Below, piece by piece: positions 11,680 through 24,928 of a DNA stretch of 64,000 nucleotides. Source of the DNA: Papilionanthe hookeriana x Papilionanthe teres (taxonomy: Eukaryota > Streptophyta > Magnoliopsida > Asparagales > Orchidaceae). The notes under the pieces were generated by a model that saw only the letters and a program-made list of their open reading frames with translations, had not been told where the DNA came from and made no database searches. The stretch lies in contig CM040428.1 in assembly GCA_022702705.1 (NCBI GenBank), positions 93,306,287-93,370,286 of the forward strand. The letters run 5' to 3'. The position numbers and the translations under genes are program-made. Within the stretch, counting starts at the first letter, position 1, and each line of letters begins with the position of its first letter.

Positions 11680-12320
11680 TAGAGAGTATGAGAGAAAGCA
11701 TGAGTAGTAAAGAAAAAGAATAGAGAGATGGAGGGAGTTCATGAGAAAGATTGAGGAGAGAGAGGGAGCAAGCACGGGTGAGAGAGTGTTAGATAGAAAT
11801 AGAGTGTTGGATGATAGAGGAAAAGAGTGTGAGTGAGAAGGGGAGAGAGGGAGAGCAAAAGTATGAGTGATAAAGTGTGAGAGAGAGTAGTTGGAAAGGG
11901 ATGGAGGAGAGAGGGAGAGAAAGTATGACAGTGAGACGGAGAGGCAGGATAGCATGAGTAAGATATTATGGTGGAGAAGGAGCAAAGAGACAGGGAGGAT
12001 GGACGAAGAGAAGTAGGGAGAAAGGAGAGAGCAGCAGTACAAAGAGTAGGTGAGAAAGATATAACAAAGTATGAAAAAAGATAAGAAGGGAACTAGCTAT
12101 GTTGATGCATGGGAGGGAGTGACAGAGGAGAGAGAGTGGAAAAGAAATTGGGAGAGAAGAGACTGATAAAAAATGGGAGAAGGAGATTTGGAGGTAGACT
12201 GAGGGTGAAGAGAGGGTGAGAGAGAGAGAGAGAAAAGAAGGTGAGAAAGAGAGGGAGTAAGAGTGATAGTGAAATTTAATAAAGATAAGGAGAGAGAAAG
12301 GGAGAGAGAAAGATGGATAG
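11680..12320 (+). repeat. Module D, copy 1
   Basis: A stretch of several hundred bases shares ordered landmarks with 16430-17040 and more weakly with 28730-29160: AGAGAGTATGAGAGAAAGCA, then ATGAGAAAGATTGA, then GCAGTACA, then GAGTAAGAGTGA followed by TAGTGAAATTTAAT. The spacing between landmarks varies by tens of bases between copies. This shows order above the level of GA runs. Confidence 0.6.
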
Positions 12321-15300
12321 AGAGAAATGAAGAGATTGTGTGTGAGAAAGTGGGAAGAAAAGAAAAAGGGACGAAGAAAGGGGAGAGAGACATAGAAGAG
12401 AAAGTGCCAGAGAAGAGTGAGCAATAATGGAGAAAGAAAAAGCAAATAAATAGTGAGAAAGAGAGAGGAAGGGAGCAAAGGAAGTAATAAAATGAGAGAG
12501 ATATCAGGAAAGAAGGAGAGTGAGGAAGATTAAGAGAAAGAGAGTGAGCAGGAGGGAGAGAGAGGGAGAAGGAGAGAATGAGAGAGATATGAGAGAGATT
12601 AATAGTGAGTTAGAGAGAGAAGGAGAGCCAGGGAGGGTAAGTGTAGAGAATGTGAGAGAGAGAGAGAAAAGAAGAGAGTCATGTGTGAGAAATAGAGAAA
12701 GAGAGAGTGGGGGGTAAAGGAAGATAAAGAGTGAGAAGAAGAGAGAAGGTGGGAGAGAATAGAGAGTAATAGTGAGATAACGAAAGAAAGAGGAAGAGAG
12801 AAATAGATATTGTGAAAGAGGTAAAGAGACGGAGTGAGACTGAGAGTGAAGCTGAAGAAAGAGAGTGTGGGAAGAGAGTAAGGGAAAGGGAGCAATAGAG
12901 AATGATGGATGGAGTAAGAGAGAAAGTTAGGGAGGGATGGTGTAAGAGAGAGAGGGAGAGAAAAAAGGGTGAGAGAGCACGAGAAAAATAGAGAGAAGAG
13001 AGTGAGGAAGTAGGAGTGAGAGTGAAACTGAATAGAGTGAGGGAGCCAAGAAAGGAGGGAGAGTAAAAAAGAGACAGAAATAGAGAAAGAATAGAGAGTG
13101 AGGTAAGAGACGGTAAGAGAGAGGGGACTAGAGAGAGAAATAGAAAATGAAATAATAAGGGAGGGAAAGTAATAATAAATAAGAGAAGAAGGGGTGAGAA
13201 AAAAAGATAAAGAATGAGAGGAAGGTAGAGGGAGATGGGGTGATGAATATAAGGAGATAAAGAGTGAGAAAAGAGAGGAAGAGGGAGCAAGAGAGTAAGT
13301 GAGAGAAACTTAATTGAGAGCGAGAGATAGTGAACAAAAAGAGAGGTAGAAGAGAGAGATAGGGGGAAAGAGTAAAAAGAGAGAAAAGGTTGCAAGAGAG
13401 TACAAGAGAGTAAGACAGAAACAAAAGAGAGATTAAGAGACATAGTAAGAAAGTGAGAGAGCGAGAAAGAAAAAGATGGAGGGCAACAGTAAGGGAGAGA
13501 GTGAGAATGGAATAGATAGAGGGAGAGAGCAAGATATTTAAGGGAGAGAGGGAGTGAAAGAGGGAGAAAGCATGAAAGATTTAAGAGGGAGAGAGAGGAA
13601 GCAAGAGAGGAAAAGATTGGGAGTAAGATGGCGATAAAGGCCAGATTAAGAGAATGAGTGAGAAAGAGAGATGGAGAGAGAGGGATATATTGAGATATAG
13701 AGAGTGGTAGAGTGAGAAGTGGAAAGGAGGGTGGGAGTCAAAAAGGATTATAGAGGGAGAGAGAAAGGTTTATGGAGAATGAGAGAGAATTAGTGAGAAG
13801 AGAAAGTGAGAGAGAGTGCGATGAGAAAATAAAATGGAGGCAGATTGAGTGGTAAGAGGAGAGGGGAAAGAGAGGGAAGGATGGAGTGAAAATGGGAGGG
13901 ACAGAGGAGAAGAGAGAGATCCTAAGAAACAATGACATGGGGATGAGGGGCAAGAGTGAGATGTGAGTGCAATTGAGAGAGAGAGAGAGGGATGGAGAGA
14001 GACCAAGAGAGAGAGTGAGTTATAGAGGGAGAGAAATGGTGAGTAAATATAGAGAAGAGAGGGTGATAGAAGAAAGAGTAAGAGAGAGCACAGTGAGAGG
14101 GAAAGAGAGAGTAAGCAAAAGATAAAGTTAGATGAAATATAGAGTAAGAGCGAGAGCAAGAGAGGGAGTGAACTAGAAACAGAGAGATAGAGGGAGGGAC
14201 TGAAAGGGATTGAAAAGTGAGTAGGAGGGAGAAAGGGTGTGAGAGTAAGACAAAAATAGAGAGAAAAGAGACTAAGGGAAAATTAAGAAAAAGATAGGGA
14301 GTGAGAGGAGAAGAGTGAGAGAGATATAGAGAGAGATAGAGGGTGAGAGAGATATAAAGAGGGAGGGATGAAGGGATTGAGTGATAGTTGGAGAGAAAGA
14401 AAATAATAATAGTGATAAAAGAGAGTAAGAGAGAGATTGTGTGTGAGATAAAGACGGAGGGAGAGAGTGAAAGTAAAAAAAGGTGATAAGGCATATATAT
14501 GAGAGAGGGAGAGGGTGAAAAAGAGAGAGAAAGAGAGAGAGTGAGAGAGTTTGATGCATGGGCATGAAAGAGGAAGACAGAGTGGAAGAGAAGAGAGAAT
14601 GAGGGAAGATCTACAGAGAGAAAAGTAGAGAGAAGAGAAATTGCGGGAGAGAGCAAGAGAGATGGAGTGAGAGAGAGCAATAAAGAAAATGAGAGAGAGG
14701 CCGAGGGAGTCAATGAGTGAGTGCAATAGGAGTGGGAGAGAGAAGTAAGATAGATCGAGAGTGAGAAAGAGAAAGTGGGGATTGAAAGAGGGAGGGATCA
14801 GGAGGAATGAGAGATGCATGATATAATATAAGAAACAAAGATATGGATATGAGGGGAGAGAGCAATATATGAGAGAAACTGAGAGTGATTGTGTGAGGGA
14901 GGGAGAGTGATAGAGAGTGAGATAAAGGTAGATATGTAGTGGATGAAGAAAGAGAAGAGAGGGTGATAGAAGCAAGAGCAACAGAGAGATAGAGTGGGGG
15001 CAAAGGAGAGCAAGAAAACAATAAAGAGAAGTGAAATAGAGATTGAAAGAGAGAGCAAAATAATGAGTAAAAATAGGCATTGAAGAGTGCATTAGAAAGG
15101 GAGAGATAGAGAGGGTTTGAAGAGAGAGTAGGAGGGAGGGAGAGTGAGAAAGAAGATGGACTCAGAGAAGATTGAGCAAAACATTGTGAAATAGAGGTAG
15201 AGAGAGGAAGATTTAAGGGAGATATGTAGAGAGTGTGAGGATGAGAGGGAGATAGAGAGAGTGAAGTAATGAAAGAGGTAGAGAGTGAGAGGTGGTTGGA

Positions 15301-16429
15301 GAGAAAAAGTGGGTAAATGGATAAGGATGAGTGATAAATATAGAGAGCAAGAGATTGTCTGTGTAATAGAGAGAAATAAAGAAAGAAAGTGATAAAATAT
15401 TGACAAGAGAGAGAGAGAGAGTGTGTGTATGAGAAAAAGAGAGGTGGAGGGAGTATGAAAGAAGAGAGTGAGGAACATATAGAAAGAGAGTGAGTGAGAG
15501 GGAGAGAGGGGGTAGAACATGAGATTGAAATAAAGAGGGATGAAGAGGAAGTGATTGAGAGGGAGAGAGAGAGTGAGTGTGTTGAGAGAGAGAGAAAGCG
15601 AGAGAGAAAGGGAGACAAGGAAGCAATAGAGAGGGGGATAAAGATATAAAATAAAGAGAGAAGAGAGAGCAATGGAATAGAGGAAGAAAGACAATGGGAA
15701 GAGGGAGAAAGAGTGATCGTGAAATGGAAGAGGAAGAAAGTGGGAGCAAGAAAGCTAGAGAGTGTTAGAGAAAAATAAAGAAAGACTTAGGGAAGAGAGA
15801 ATTAGAAAGAGAAAAATTGAGTGAGTGAGATAAGAAGCAAGAAAGAGATAAGGAGAGTGGAGATCGAGAGAGTTGTAGGGATTGAAAGAGAGGTAGTTAG
15901 GGATAAAATATATCAGAAGAGAGAGTGAGAGAGTGAGATAAAGATAAAGACAAAGAGAAATGGAGAGGGTGAGAGAGAGAGAGAGAGTGATGAAGTGAGC
16001 AAGAAAGAGAGATAGAGAGGGAGTGAGATGGATTACAGAGAGCAGTAGAGAGATAGTGATAGAGAGTGAAAATGAAATAAAGAGAGAAGAGAGACTGAGG
16101 GATGATGGGGTAAGAGAGTGAGTGAGAGGTAAGAAGATACAGAGAATAGAAGAATGGCAAGAGAGAGAGAGTAAGAGAGAGAGGGAGATGAAGAGGGAGA
16201 TAGATACGGAGATGGGGAAGTGGAGGGAGGGAGGGAGAGAATAGAGAGAAAGAGATAGAGGGAGGGATTGAAGCAATAAAGATGGAGAGACACAATGTGG
16301 GATAGAGGAAGAGAAAGAGTAAGGAAGAGAGTGGGAGTGAGGGAGAGCAAGAGAGACTGAGAGAAAGATAGAGAAGGAAGATATAGAGAGAAATAGAGAG
16401 GGAGAAATAGAGAGAAATAAAGAAAGATA

Positions 16430-17040
16430 ATAGAGAGTGTGAGAGAAAGCATGAGTGGTAAAAAGAAGGAAATGGAGAGATAGAGGGAGGCTGTGAGAAA
16501 GATTTAAGAGAGAGAGGGAGAGAGAAGGGAAGAGCAAGAGAGAGTGAGCGAGAAGGGAAGAGAGAGGTAGAGCAAATGAATGGATAATAAAGAGCGATAG
16601 AGGAGTTGTAAAGGGATCTAGGGAGAGAGGGAGAGAAAGTGCAATATATATAGAGAGGAAAGTGTGAGTGAGGGAGGGAAGGAGGAGGATAGAGGAGTGA
16701 GACTAGGAGGATGGACTAACAGAAATAGTGAGAGAAGATGGAGTAGCAGTACAGAGAGTAAGTGAGAGAAAGATAACAAAGAGTAAGAAAGAGAGACGAA
16801 AGGCAGGGAGTGTGCTAAGTTGAAGAGAGGGAGGGAGCGACAGAAGGAGAGATAGTGAGAGAAAAATTAGGAGAGAAGAGAGTGAGATAGGAAGGGCGAT
16901 AAATAAAGAGAGGCAGAGTGAGGAGGAAAGAGAGTGAGTGAAAGAGAGAGAGACAGAGACAGAGAAAAGAGGGTGAGAAAGAGATGGAGTAAGAGTGAGA
17001 GTGAAATTTAATTGAGAAAAGGAGAGAGAAAGGGAGTAGG
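16430..17040 (+). repeat. Module D, copy 2
   Basis: It carries the same ordered landmarks as 11680-12320, including AGCATGAGTGGTAAA, GTAGCAGTACAGAGAGTAAG, AAGATAACAAAGAGTA and GTGAGAGTGAAATTTAATTG. It is more diverged from 28730-29160. Confidence 0.6.
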
Positions 17041-19371
17041 AAGATATTTTGAAGAATGAGAGAGGATATGATAAGGAGTGAATGAAAGCAAGAGAGGGAG
17101 CAAGTGAAAGTGTTTGTGGGGATAGTGGGTGTGAGAAAGAAAGAGAAGAGTGACCAAAGAATACAAAGTAAGAGATAGACACCAAAAAGAAAGAAAGAGG
17201 GAGTGAGAGAGATAAAGAGGTTGTGATGGTCGGAGGGAGAGAAAAATTGAGAGAGAATAGAGTGGGAGAAAATGTATAAAGAGGGAGTGAGTGAGAGGGA
17301 GAGAGGGAGGGTGAAGAGGACGATGAATGAGAGAGAGAGATGGAAATGTTGAGGGGAAGTCCATAGGAGGGATAGAAGGAGAGAAAGAGAGACTGTTTGT
17401 CTGAGAGAGAGAGAGGGTCAAGTGAGAGAGAGGGGGAAGAGGGAGATAGAGCAAGAGAGAAGGGGATAGAGGAAGAGAGAGTGAGAGGAGAGAGAAAAGA
17501 GAGACTAACAAAATAAAGAGCATGAGAGAACGCAAGAAAGAGAGAGAGGAAAGGAGTAAAAGAGAAAGAGGAAAGAGTAAGGAAGGAGAGAGGGAAAGAT
17601 GGATAGAGAGAGAAAGGAAGAGATAATGGGTCTTTCTCCTTAGATCTCCTTCACCCACTCACACTTGTTCTCCTTATCAGCCTCACTCTCTCCTCTATCA
17701 TTCTCACTCCCTCAATCTCACCCTCTATAGGCCTCCATTATGTAGCTCACTCTTCTCTCCATCTCACAAACTTAGACACTTTCTCCCTCTCTCAAACTCT
17801 CTTTAGATCTCTATCACTCTCTCACACTCATACACACCCTTTCTCGTTCTCTAAGTTTTATCTCTCCTTATCACTCTCACTTCTTTATAATTATTTCTCA
17901 CATTCTCTCACACTTCTCTCGCTCTCTCCTTCTCTCCCTCTCTCTGTCCATACCCTATCTCCTCTTTCTCTTACTATCCTTTCCTTACTCTTGTTCTCAC
18001 TCTCTCTATCAATCTATATTTCTCTCTTAATCCCTACCTCGCTCTCTCTTTCATTCTCTCACTCTCTATCTCTCTCTTCTCCTCCACCAACCCTTGCTCA
18101 CACTCTCTCCCTTCCCAGCCTCCTAGTATCTCTTTCAATCTCTTGTCCCGCTCTCGCTTTTCCTTCCTTAAATCTTCTTCTCTCCCTCACTCTATTTTTC
18201 TATTTCTCTCTGGATCTCGTTCACTCTCTCACTAATGTACTCTTCAACGCTCTTACTCTCTCCCTCTATCTTTCTCAATATGTCATCATGCCCTCTCTAG
18301 GTCTCCCTTGTGTAGCTCACTCTTCTCTCTCCATCTCATACACTCTCTTACTCACTCTTAATTGCTCTCCCTCTCACCCTCTTTAGCTAAATATTTTGCT
18401 CTCAATCTCACTATCTATTATCGTTTTGCTCTTTCTCTCCCACTCTCTTCTCTCCCTCCCTTACTCCATTTCTATTGTGATCTCTCACTCCCTCTTTCTC
18501 ACTCTATATTCTCTTTTTTTATCTTATACTCTCTTTTAAACTCTACTTTGTTGCTCTCTCCTCTCTCTTTTCTTTTCCTTTTCTCTCGCTCTCCCACTCT
18601 CCCTCTCCTCCCTCTCTCATTTTCTCATTTCTCTACCTCCCTCCCTCTCCTTACCTTTATCCTCTCTTTCTTGCTCCCTTTCCTACTCAATATCCTCTCG
18701 TTCTCCCTCACTTCATACCCCTCCTCACTCTTACTCGATCTTCCCTTAGTCTCTCCTTTCTCTTTCCTTCTGTCTCTCTTTAAACCCTCTCACAACCTCT
18801 TTTTATCTCTCTTTCTCACTCACTCTCTTCCTCTCTCTCAATTTCTATTCCACCTCTTTTTATCTCTCTCACTCTCTCTTCTATTCTCTTTTGATGCTTC
18901 CTTTATCCCTCACTGAGTCTCTCTCACTCTCCCTCCCACATTCACTCCTTTCATCCCTCTCTTTCTCCTGTACTCCTCACCTCCCTCTCTCTTACTCCCT
19001 CTCTTGCCCACTCACTCTTTCCCTCTCTCCCACTCACTCTTCCCTTACTCTCTTTTCTCTCTATTTCTCTCTTGCACTCTCTCCCTTTCTAGCTTCTCTT
19101 CGTCTCTCTTTAGTTTCACTCTCACTCTTACTCTTCATGCCCTCTCTTTTTCTTACTCCATGTTCATTCTATCTTACTTACTCTCTCTTTTATTGCTCTC
19201 TCTCCTCGCTCTCCCTCTCTCCCCAACTCTCTTATTTCCATCCCTTCCTCCCTCTCTCTCCCTTTCTTGCTCTTATTTCTTTGTCTCACACACTCTCCCC
19301 TCTCTCCTTCTCAATCGTTTCCAGTTCACCCCCTCTCTCACCTACTAAACCTCATTTTCTACCCCTCTCTC

Positions 19372-20553
19372 CATGTCTCTCACTCTATCTCTATTATTCC
19401 TTTACTCTCTATTCTCTATCACTCTCTCTTATCACTTTACTCACTCTGTATCGATAACCATCAATCCTACTCTCAACCTCTCTTAATTTTTTTTCTCTCT
19501 CTATTTATTGCTTTTTCCCTTTTTCTTGCTCCAAGTCTCTCTCTCCTAAATTTCACTCACTTTACTCCCTCTCTTTCTAACTCAATCCTCTCTCTCATGA
19601 GCACTCTTATTATCTCCTCTATTAGTCTCTCCTCCCTCTCTCCTCTCACTCCATCCATTCATCTCTCTCTTTCTCACTCTCTCATTCTCTCATTGTTTTC
19701 TCTATTAATGATTTATCACTTTTTCTTTCTCTATTGCTCTCTCTTATTTTATCTCACACACAATCTCTATTGCTTTTTTTCATCACTCTCTTATCACTCT
19801 GCTCCCTCTTTCTCTCCAACCATCTCTCACTCTCTTCTCCCTCCCTCTCTCCCTCTTTCATTAATTCAGTCTCTCCTCCATGTATCTCACTCTATCTCTA
19901 TTATTCCTTTACTCTCTATTCTCTCTCACTCTCTCTTCCTCTCTCATTCCCACACTCTTCCATTTCTTTAACTCCCTTCTTCCAACCTTTCTTATTCTTA
20001 TTATTTCCCTCTCTGACTCTTTTCTATGTTATGCTTTGTCACTATTTCTTTCTCTATTTCTCTGTCTCTTTCTCTCACACGCACTCTCTACTGCTCTCTT
20101 TCATCACTCTCTTATCACTTTACTCACTCTGTATCTATAACCATTAATCCTACTCTCTCAACCTCACGTTATTTTTTTCTCTCTCTATTTATTGCTTTTT
20201 CCCTTTTTCTTGCTCCAAGTCTCTCTCTCCAAAATTTCACTCACTTTACTCCCTCTCTTTCTAACTCAATCCTCTCTCTTGTGAGCACTCTTATTATCTC
20301 CTCTATTAGTCTCTCTTCCCTCTCTCCTCTCACTCCATCCATCTATCTCTCTCTTTCTCACTCTCTCCTTCTCTCAATGTTTTCTCTATTCATGGTTTAT
20401 CACTTTTTCTTTCTCTATTGCTCTCTCTCATTTTATCTCACACATAATCTCTATTGCTTTTTTATCATCACTGTCTTATCACTCTGCTCCCTCTTTCTCT
20501 CCAACCATCTCTGACTCTCTTCTCCCTCCCTCTCTCCCTCTTTCATTAATTCA
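19372..20553. repeat. Tandem duplication of roughly 0.5-0.7 kb units
   Basis: Unit 1 (19372-19868) and unit 2 (19879-20553) both start with CCATGT then TCTCACTCTATCTCTATTAT, and share ATCACTTTACTCACTCTGTA (19431 and 20114), CTTGCTCCAAGTCTCTCTCT and TCATTAATTCAGTCTCTC near the end. The offset is 507 at the start and about 684 for the rest, so unit 2 carries roughly 175 extra bases near 19940-20110. The high similarity suggests it is younger than the bulk of the array. Confidence 0.85.
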
Positions 20554-23500
20554 GTCTCTCTCTCAATCTCCCTCTTGCCCTCCATATCTCTCTCCATATC
20601 TCCCTCTATATCATCCTCACTCCACCTCTCACTCACTATATTCTGTTCTATCCCCCTTGAGTCTCAATTCTCTCTCTATTTCTACCTTACCCTCTCTCCC
20701 TCTCTCGCTCCAGCACACTTTATCTTTACTCCCTTTCCTCCTCACTCTCTCACTTTCATTTCATCTCTCTTCATTGTTCGCGTGTTCTCTTTTGTTCCCT
20801 TAGTCTCTCTCTACTTTTTTCTTCTATGTCCCTCTCTACTTTCTCTTCACTCACTCTTTCTTTCTCTCTCTTACTCTCACTCCATCACACACTCTCTCTA
20901 CTATTTTCTCTCATACATCTCTCTTTTCTCTCTATCCCTCCCTCATCAATCCTTCTTCCCTCTCTTCTTAACTCTCTCCCTATCTCACACCTCCTTCTCT
21001 CCTCTTGCACTCACGCATTAACTTCAGCTTGCTACCTCTCATTTTCTCTATTGCTCTCTTGCTCTCTCTCTTGCTCTCTCTTCTCTCACTTTCAATTTTC
21101 CATATTTTTTCACTCCCTTTCTCTCGCTCTATCTCTCATCATTTCTCTTTTATTCTCTCCCTCTGCTAACCTCCCTCCCACTCTCTCTATCTCAACCACT
21201 CTCCCTCTCCATCCCGCTCTCTCCATCTCTCCTTCTCACTCATTCCTCTTGCACTCTACCTCCCTATCTCAAACCTGATCATATTTTGCACTATTTTCCT
21301 CTCTAGCTTCGTATCTCTCTTTCTCATATATCTTTCTTGATCTCTCTCCCTCTCTCACTCTTTCTCTCTTCAATCTCTCTCCTTCTCTCCCTCTATCTCC
21401 CCCTTCTCACTCTCTCCCTTACTCTTGCCCTCTGTCTCTCTCTTTCTCACTCTCTCCCTCTCGATCTTTCTTCTTCTCTCTTTCGATCTCTCTCTTTCGC
21501 TCATTCGCTTGCTCTCTTTCCGTCTCTCCCTCTCACTCATCTTTTCTTTATTTTTCTTCACTCTTTTCTCTCTATTTATACTTACATCTCTCTCTGCCTC
21601 AATCCCTAAATCTTAAATACCTCTCACTCCCTCACTCCATCTCTCTCTCACTCTCTATTCTTTCTTTATTGCCCTTGCTCCACTTTCTAGTTCTCTCTTT
21701 GGTCACTCTATCATCTCTCTTTCTTAGTTCTTCGCGTTCATACACTCTCTCTCTCTCTCCAAATTTTGTCTCTCTTAATCCCTATCTCTTCTCTCTCTCA
21801 TTGTTTCTTACTTTCTCTCAATTTCTCTCTCCCTTTGTTCTTCCTCTTTAACTCTCTCCCTCCTTTCTCCTTACCCTTGTTCTTAATCTCTACATCTTCC
21901 CTATACATATCTCTTTCTCTCTCGCTCACTATCTCTCTCATTCTCTACCTCTCTATCTCCCTCCCTCCATTCCTCACTCCTCCCTTCCCACTCTCCTAAC
22001 GTCTTTTTTTCTCTCTTGTCCCTCTCTCTCATACCCTCTAATATCCTCCTCTCTTTCACTCTCTTTTTCACTTTCTGTATAGGTCTCATTCATTCTCTGG
22101 CTCTTGTTCTCTTTATTACTCTCTCACTCTCGCTCTATATTTCTCACTCCCTAATTCTTACCCTCTCTAGGTCTCCCTTGTGTAGCTCACTCTTCTCTCT
22201 CCATCTCACTCACTCTCTTTCTCTGGAGCTCTCACAGACATTCATACATTCTCTCACTCTCTCCATATCTCAATATCTCTCCGTCTCTCCCCCATAAACC
22301 CCATTTCTCGATCTTTATCTCGCTCTCTCTTACCATCTTGCTCTTTCTCTTGCACTCCAGCCTCGCTCTTCGTTACTACATCTTTCTCTCTTCTCTCTCT
22401 ATAACCTTCTCTATCTCTCTCCCTCACTCTCTCTTTCCTGCACTCTATTCTCCTTTTCTATTTTATGCTCTTTTTTGCTCTCTTCATTGTTGCTCTCTCT
22501 TCCCTCTTTCATCTCACGCTTTCTCTCCCTTTATCCCCTAATCTATCTCTCCCTCTCTATTGCTTCAATCCCTCCCACTATCTCTCTCTTTCTTCTCTCC
22601 ATCCTACCCTCTCTGTCTCCCTCTCTCTTTCTCTCTCTAGCTATTCTTCTATGCTTGCTATCTCTTTACCTCTCACTCTCTCTCTCTTACTCAATCTTCC
22701 TTTAGTCTCACTTCCCTATCTATTTTCTTTTCACTCTCTATCACAGTCTCTCTACTACTCTCTCTTTAATCCATCTCACTCCCTCCCTCCCTTATCATTC
22801 TCACTCACTCCATCCTTCCCTCTCACATATCCTCTATTCCACTTTTTTATATCTCTCTTTCTCTCTCTCACTCTCTCTTCTATCTCTCTATCTTTAGACA
22901 CCTTGCTCTCTCTTCTCTTGCACTCTATTCTCACACTATCTCTTTTTCACTCTTCCTGCCTCTTTCACTCCATACATCTTTCTCTTTATCCGCTCTCATT
23001 ATCTCTTTCTCTCTCTCTCTTGCTCCTAGTCTCGCTCACTCACTCTCTCCCTCTGTCCCTCTCTCATTCTCTCTCTTCCTTGACTCATCCTTTATTATCT
23101 CTGACACTCTCTCCCATTCTCGCTCCCTCTTTATCTCTCCTTCATTTCACTATCACTCTTACTCTCACGTACCACTCTCTCTTTTTATCATCCATTCTCT
23201 TTTACTCTCCTCACTCTCTCTTCCTCAATCCCTCACTCTTTCTCTATTTCTCTCACTTGCCTTCTTCTGTCTCTATCTCTCTCTCGCTCTCTCCCACTTT
23301 CCCTTCCAGGCTCTCTCTCCATCACTCTCTCATTCTCTTATTCTCCCTCTCCCTCGCTATTAACCACTCCCTATTTCTCTATCTTCCCTCATTCTCCTTC
23401 TCTCCCTATATCTCTCTCACTCTCACTTCCTCTTTCACTCCCTTACTCTCACATTCTCAAAAATTGTTCTCTCTTTCTTTCTCTTTCTATTGCTCACACT

Positions 23501-24789
23501 TTTCTAACTCTTTCTCTTATATTTCTCTCTCTCTCTCTTACTCACACACACAATCTCTCTCCTTAATCAATTTTTCTCTTCCTCTATACCTCAAACGCAT
23601 TCTCTCCATCGCACTCCAACTTTTATCTCTCTCAAATTCTCTCTCTTCTCTCTCATTGTCTATCACACGCTCTCACATTTTGCTATATCTCCCTCTCTTT
23701 ATTTCTCTCACTCCTTCGCTCTCTGTCTCCCCTAAGTCTCATTCTCTTTCTATTACTCTTGTCCTCACTCTCTCCCTCTCATCTATATATCTCTCTTCAT
23801 CCCTTCCTCACACTCTATTTCATTCCCTCACTCTTTATCTCTTACTTCCCTTCCCCCTCCCTCAATGACACACTCTCTCTCTTCCCACCCTCCAAATATC
23901 AGTTTTCCTCACTCTCATTCTCTTTCTTATAACATCTTCTCTCCCTCACTCTCTTTTCCTATTTCTCTCTGGATCTCTTTCACTCTCTAACTATTGTTCT
24001 CTTTATGTCTCACACTCTCCCTCTATCAATCTCACTCCGTCATCCGAACCCTCTCCAGAGCTTCCTTATGTAGCTAACTCTTCTCTCTCCATCTCGTACA
24101 CTCATACACTCCCTTTCTCTCTAAATCTCTCTCCCATCACCCTCTTTAGCTTAATTTCTCGCTCTCTATCTCACTCTTTGTTACCATTTAGTTCTTTCAC
24201 TCTCACTCTCTCCTCTCCCACGCTTGCTCTACTTTTCTCTTTTCTCTCTATCCCCTTCTCTATTATTTCTCTCACTCTCTCTCATTCTCATACTCTATTC
24301 TTTTTGTTTATCGTATACTCTCTTTTACACTCTCCTTTGTAGATCTCTTCTCTCTTTCTCTTGTTTTTCTCTCACTCTATCCCCCATTCTCTCTCTTGCT
24401 CCCATCCAATCCTTTCTCATTCTCTTTGCTCTCTCTCCCTCCCTCCCTCTCCCTTCTGTTATCCCTCTCTATCTCCCACTCTCTTACTCTCTCTCTCTTA
24501 ACATTCTCCCATTTTCCCTCAATTTTAACCTCTCACTCACATACTTTTACTCAATCATCCCTTAGTCTCTCTTTTCACTCTCTCGCTCTCATTCACTCTC
24601 TTCCTTTCCTTTCTTGCTCTCTTTAAACCCTCTCGCTACCTCCTTGTATCTCTCTTTGTACTCACTCTCTTCTCCTCTCTCTCACACTTTATTCCACCGC
24701 TCTTTATCTCTCTCTCACTCTCTTCTGTTACTCTCTTTTGATGCTCCCTTTATCCCTCACTGTCTCTCTCTCACTCTCCCTCCTGTTTT

Positions 24790-24865
24790 TACTCCCCTCA
24801 TATCCATCTTAATATTTTTTATTTTTTCTCATGCATCATTCTTTCCTCCTCGATCCCTCCCTCAT
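24790..24865 (-). repeat. Module A, inverted copy
   Basis: This is the counterpart of 4462-4565 in the second segmental copy, with a few substitutions and an extended T run. It lies just before the CT-to-GA switch at 24928. Confidence 0.75.
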
Positions 24866-24928
24866 TTAATTCCTCTGTTCCACTCTGTCTTCTCTCTTCT
24901 TTTCTCACTCCTCTCTCTATCTTCCATT

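Larger units (their letters stand above)
4627..17630 (+). repeat. Purine-strand satellite block 2
   Basis: About 13 kb in which the + strand is almost only G and A with sparse T and rare C. Modules repeat at irregular distances, for example module A near 5640, 7100 and 14810, and the module containing AGGGAGCCAAGAA near 6210 and 13045. A small pyrimidine blip, CTCCCTTCC at about 6111-6119, interrupts the purine run and pairs with AAGGGAGA a few bases later, which may be a relic of a tiny inversion. No gene is supported on either strand. The stop-free minus-strand frames are compositional. Confidence 0.9.
17631..24928 (-). repeat. Pyrimidine-strand satellite block 3
   Basis: About 7.3 kb of C/T-rich + strand. 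The left part (17631-20930) has anchor module C copies at 17719-17766 and 18289-18338 and a tandem duplication at 19372-20553. The right part (20932 onward) is copy 2 of segmental duplication A. It ends at the switch at 24928, which matches the one at 4626. No gene is supported. Confidence 0.9.
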
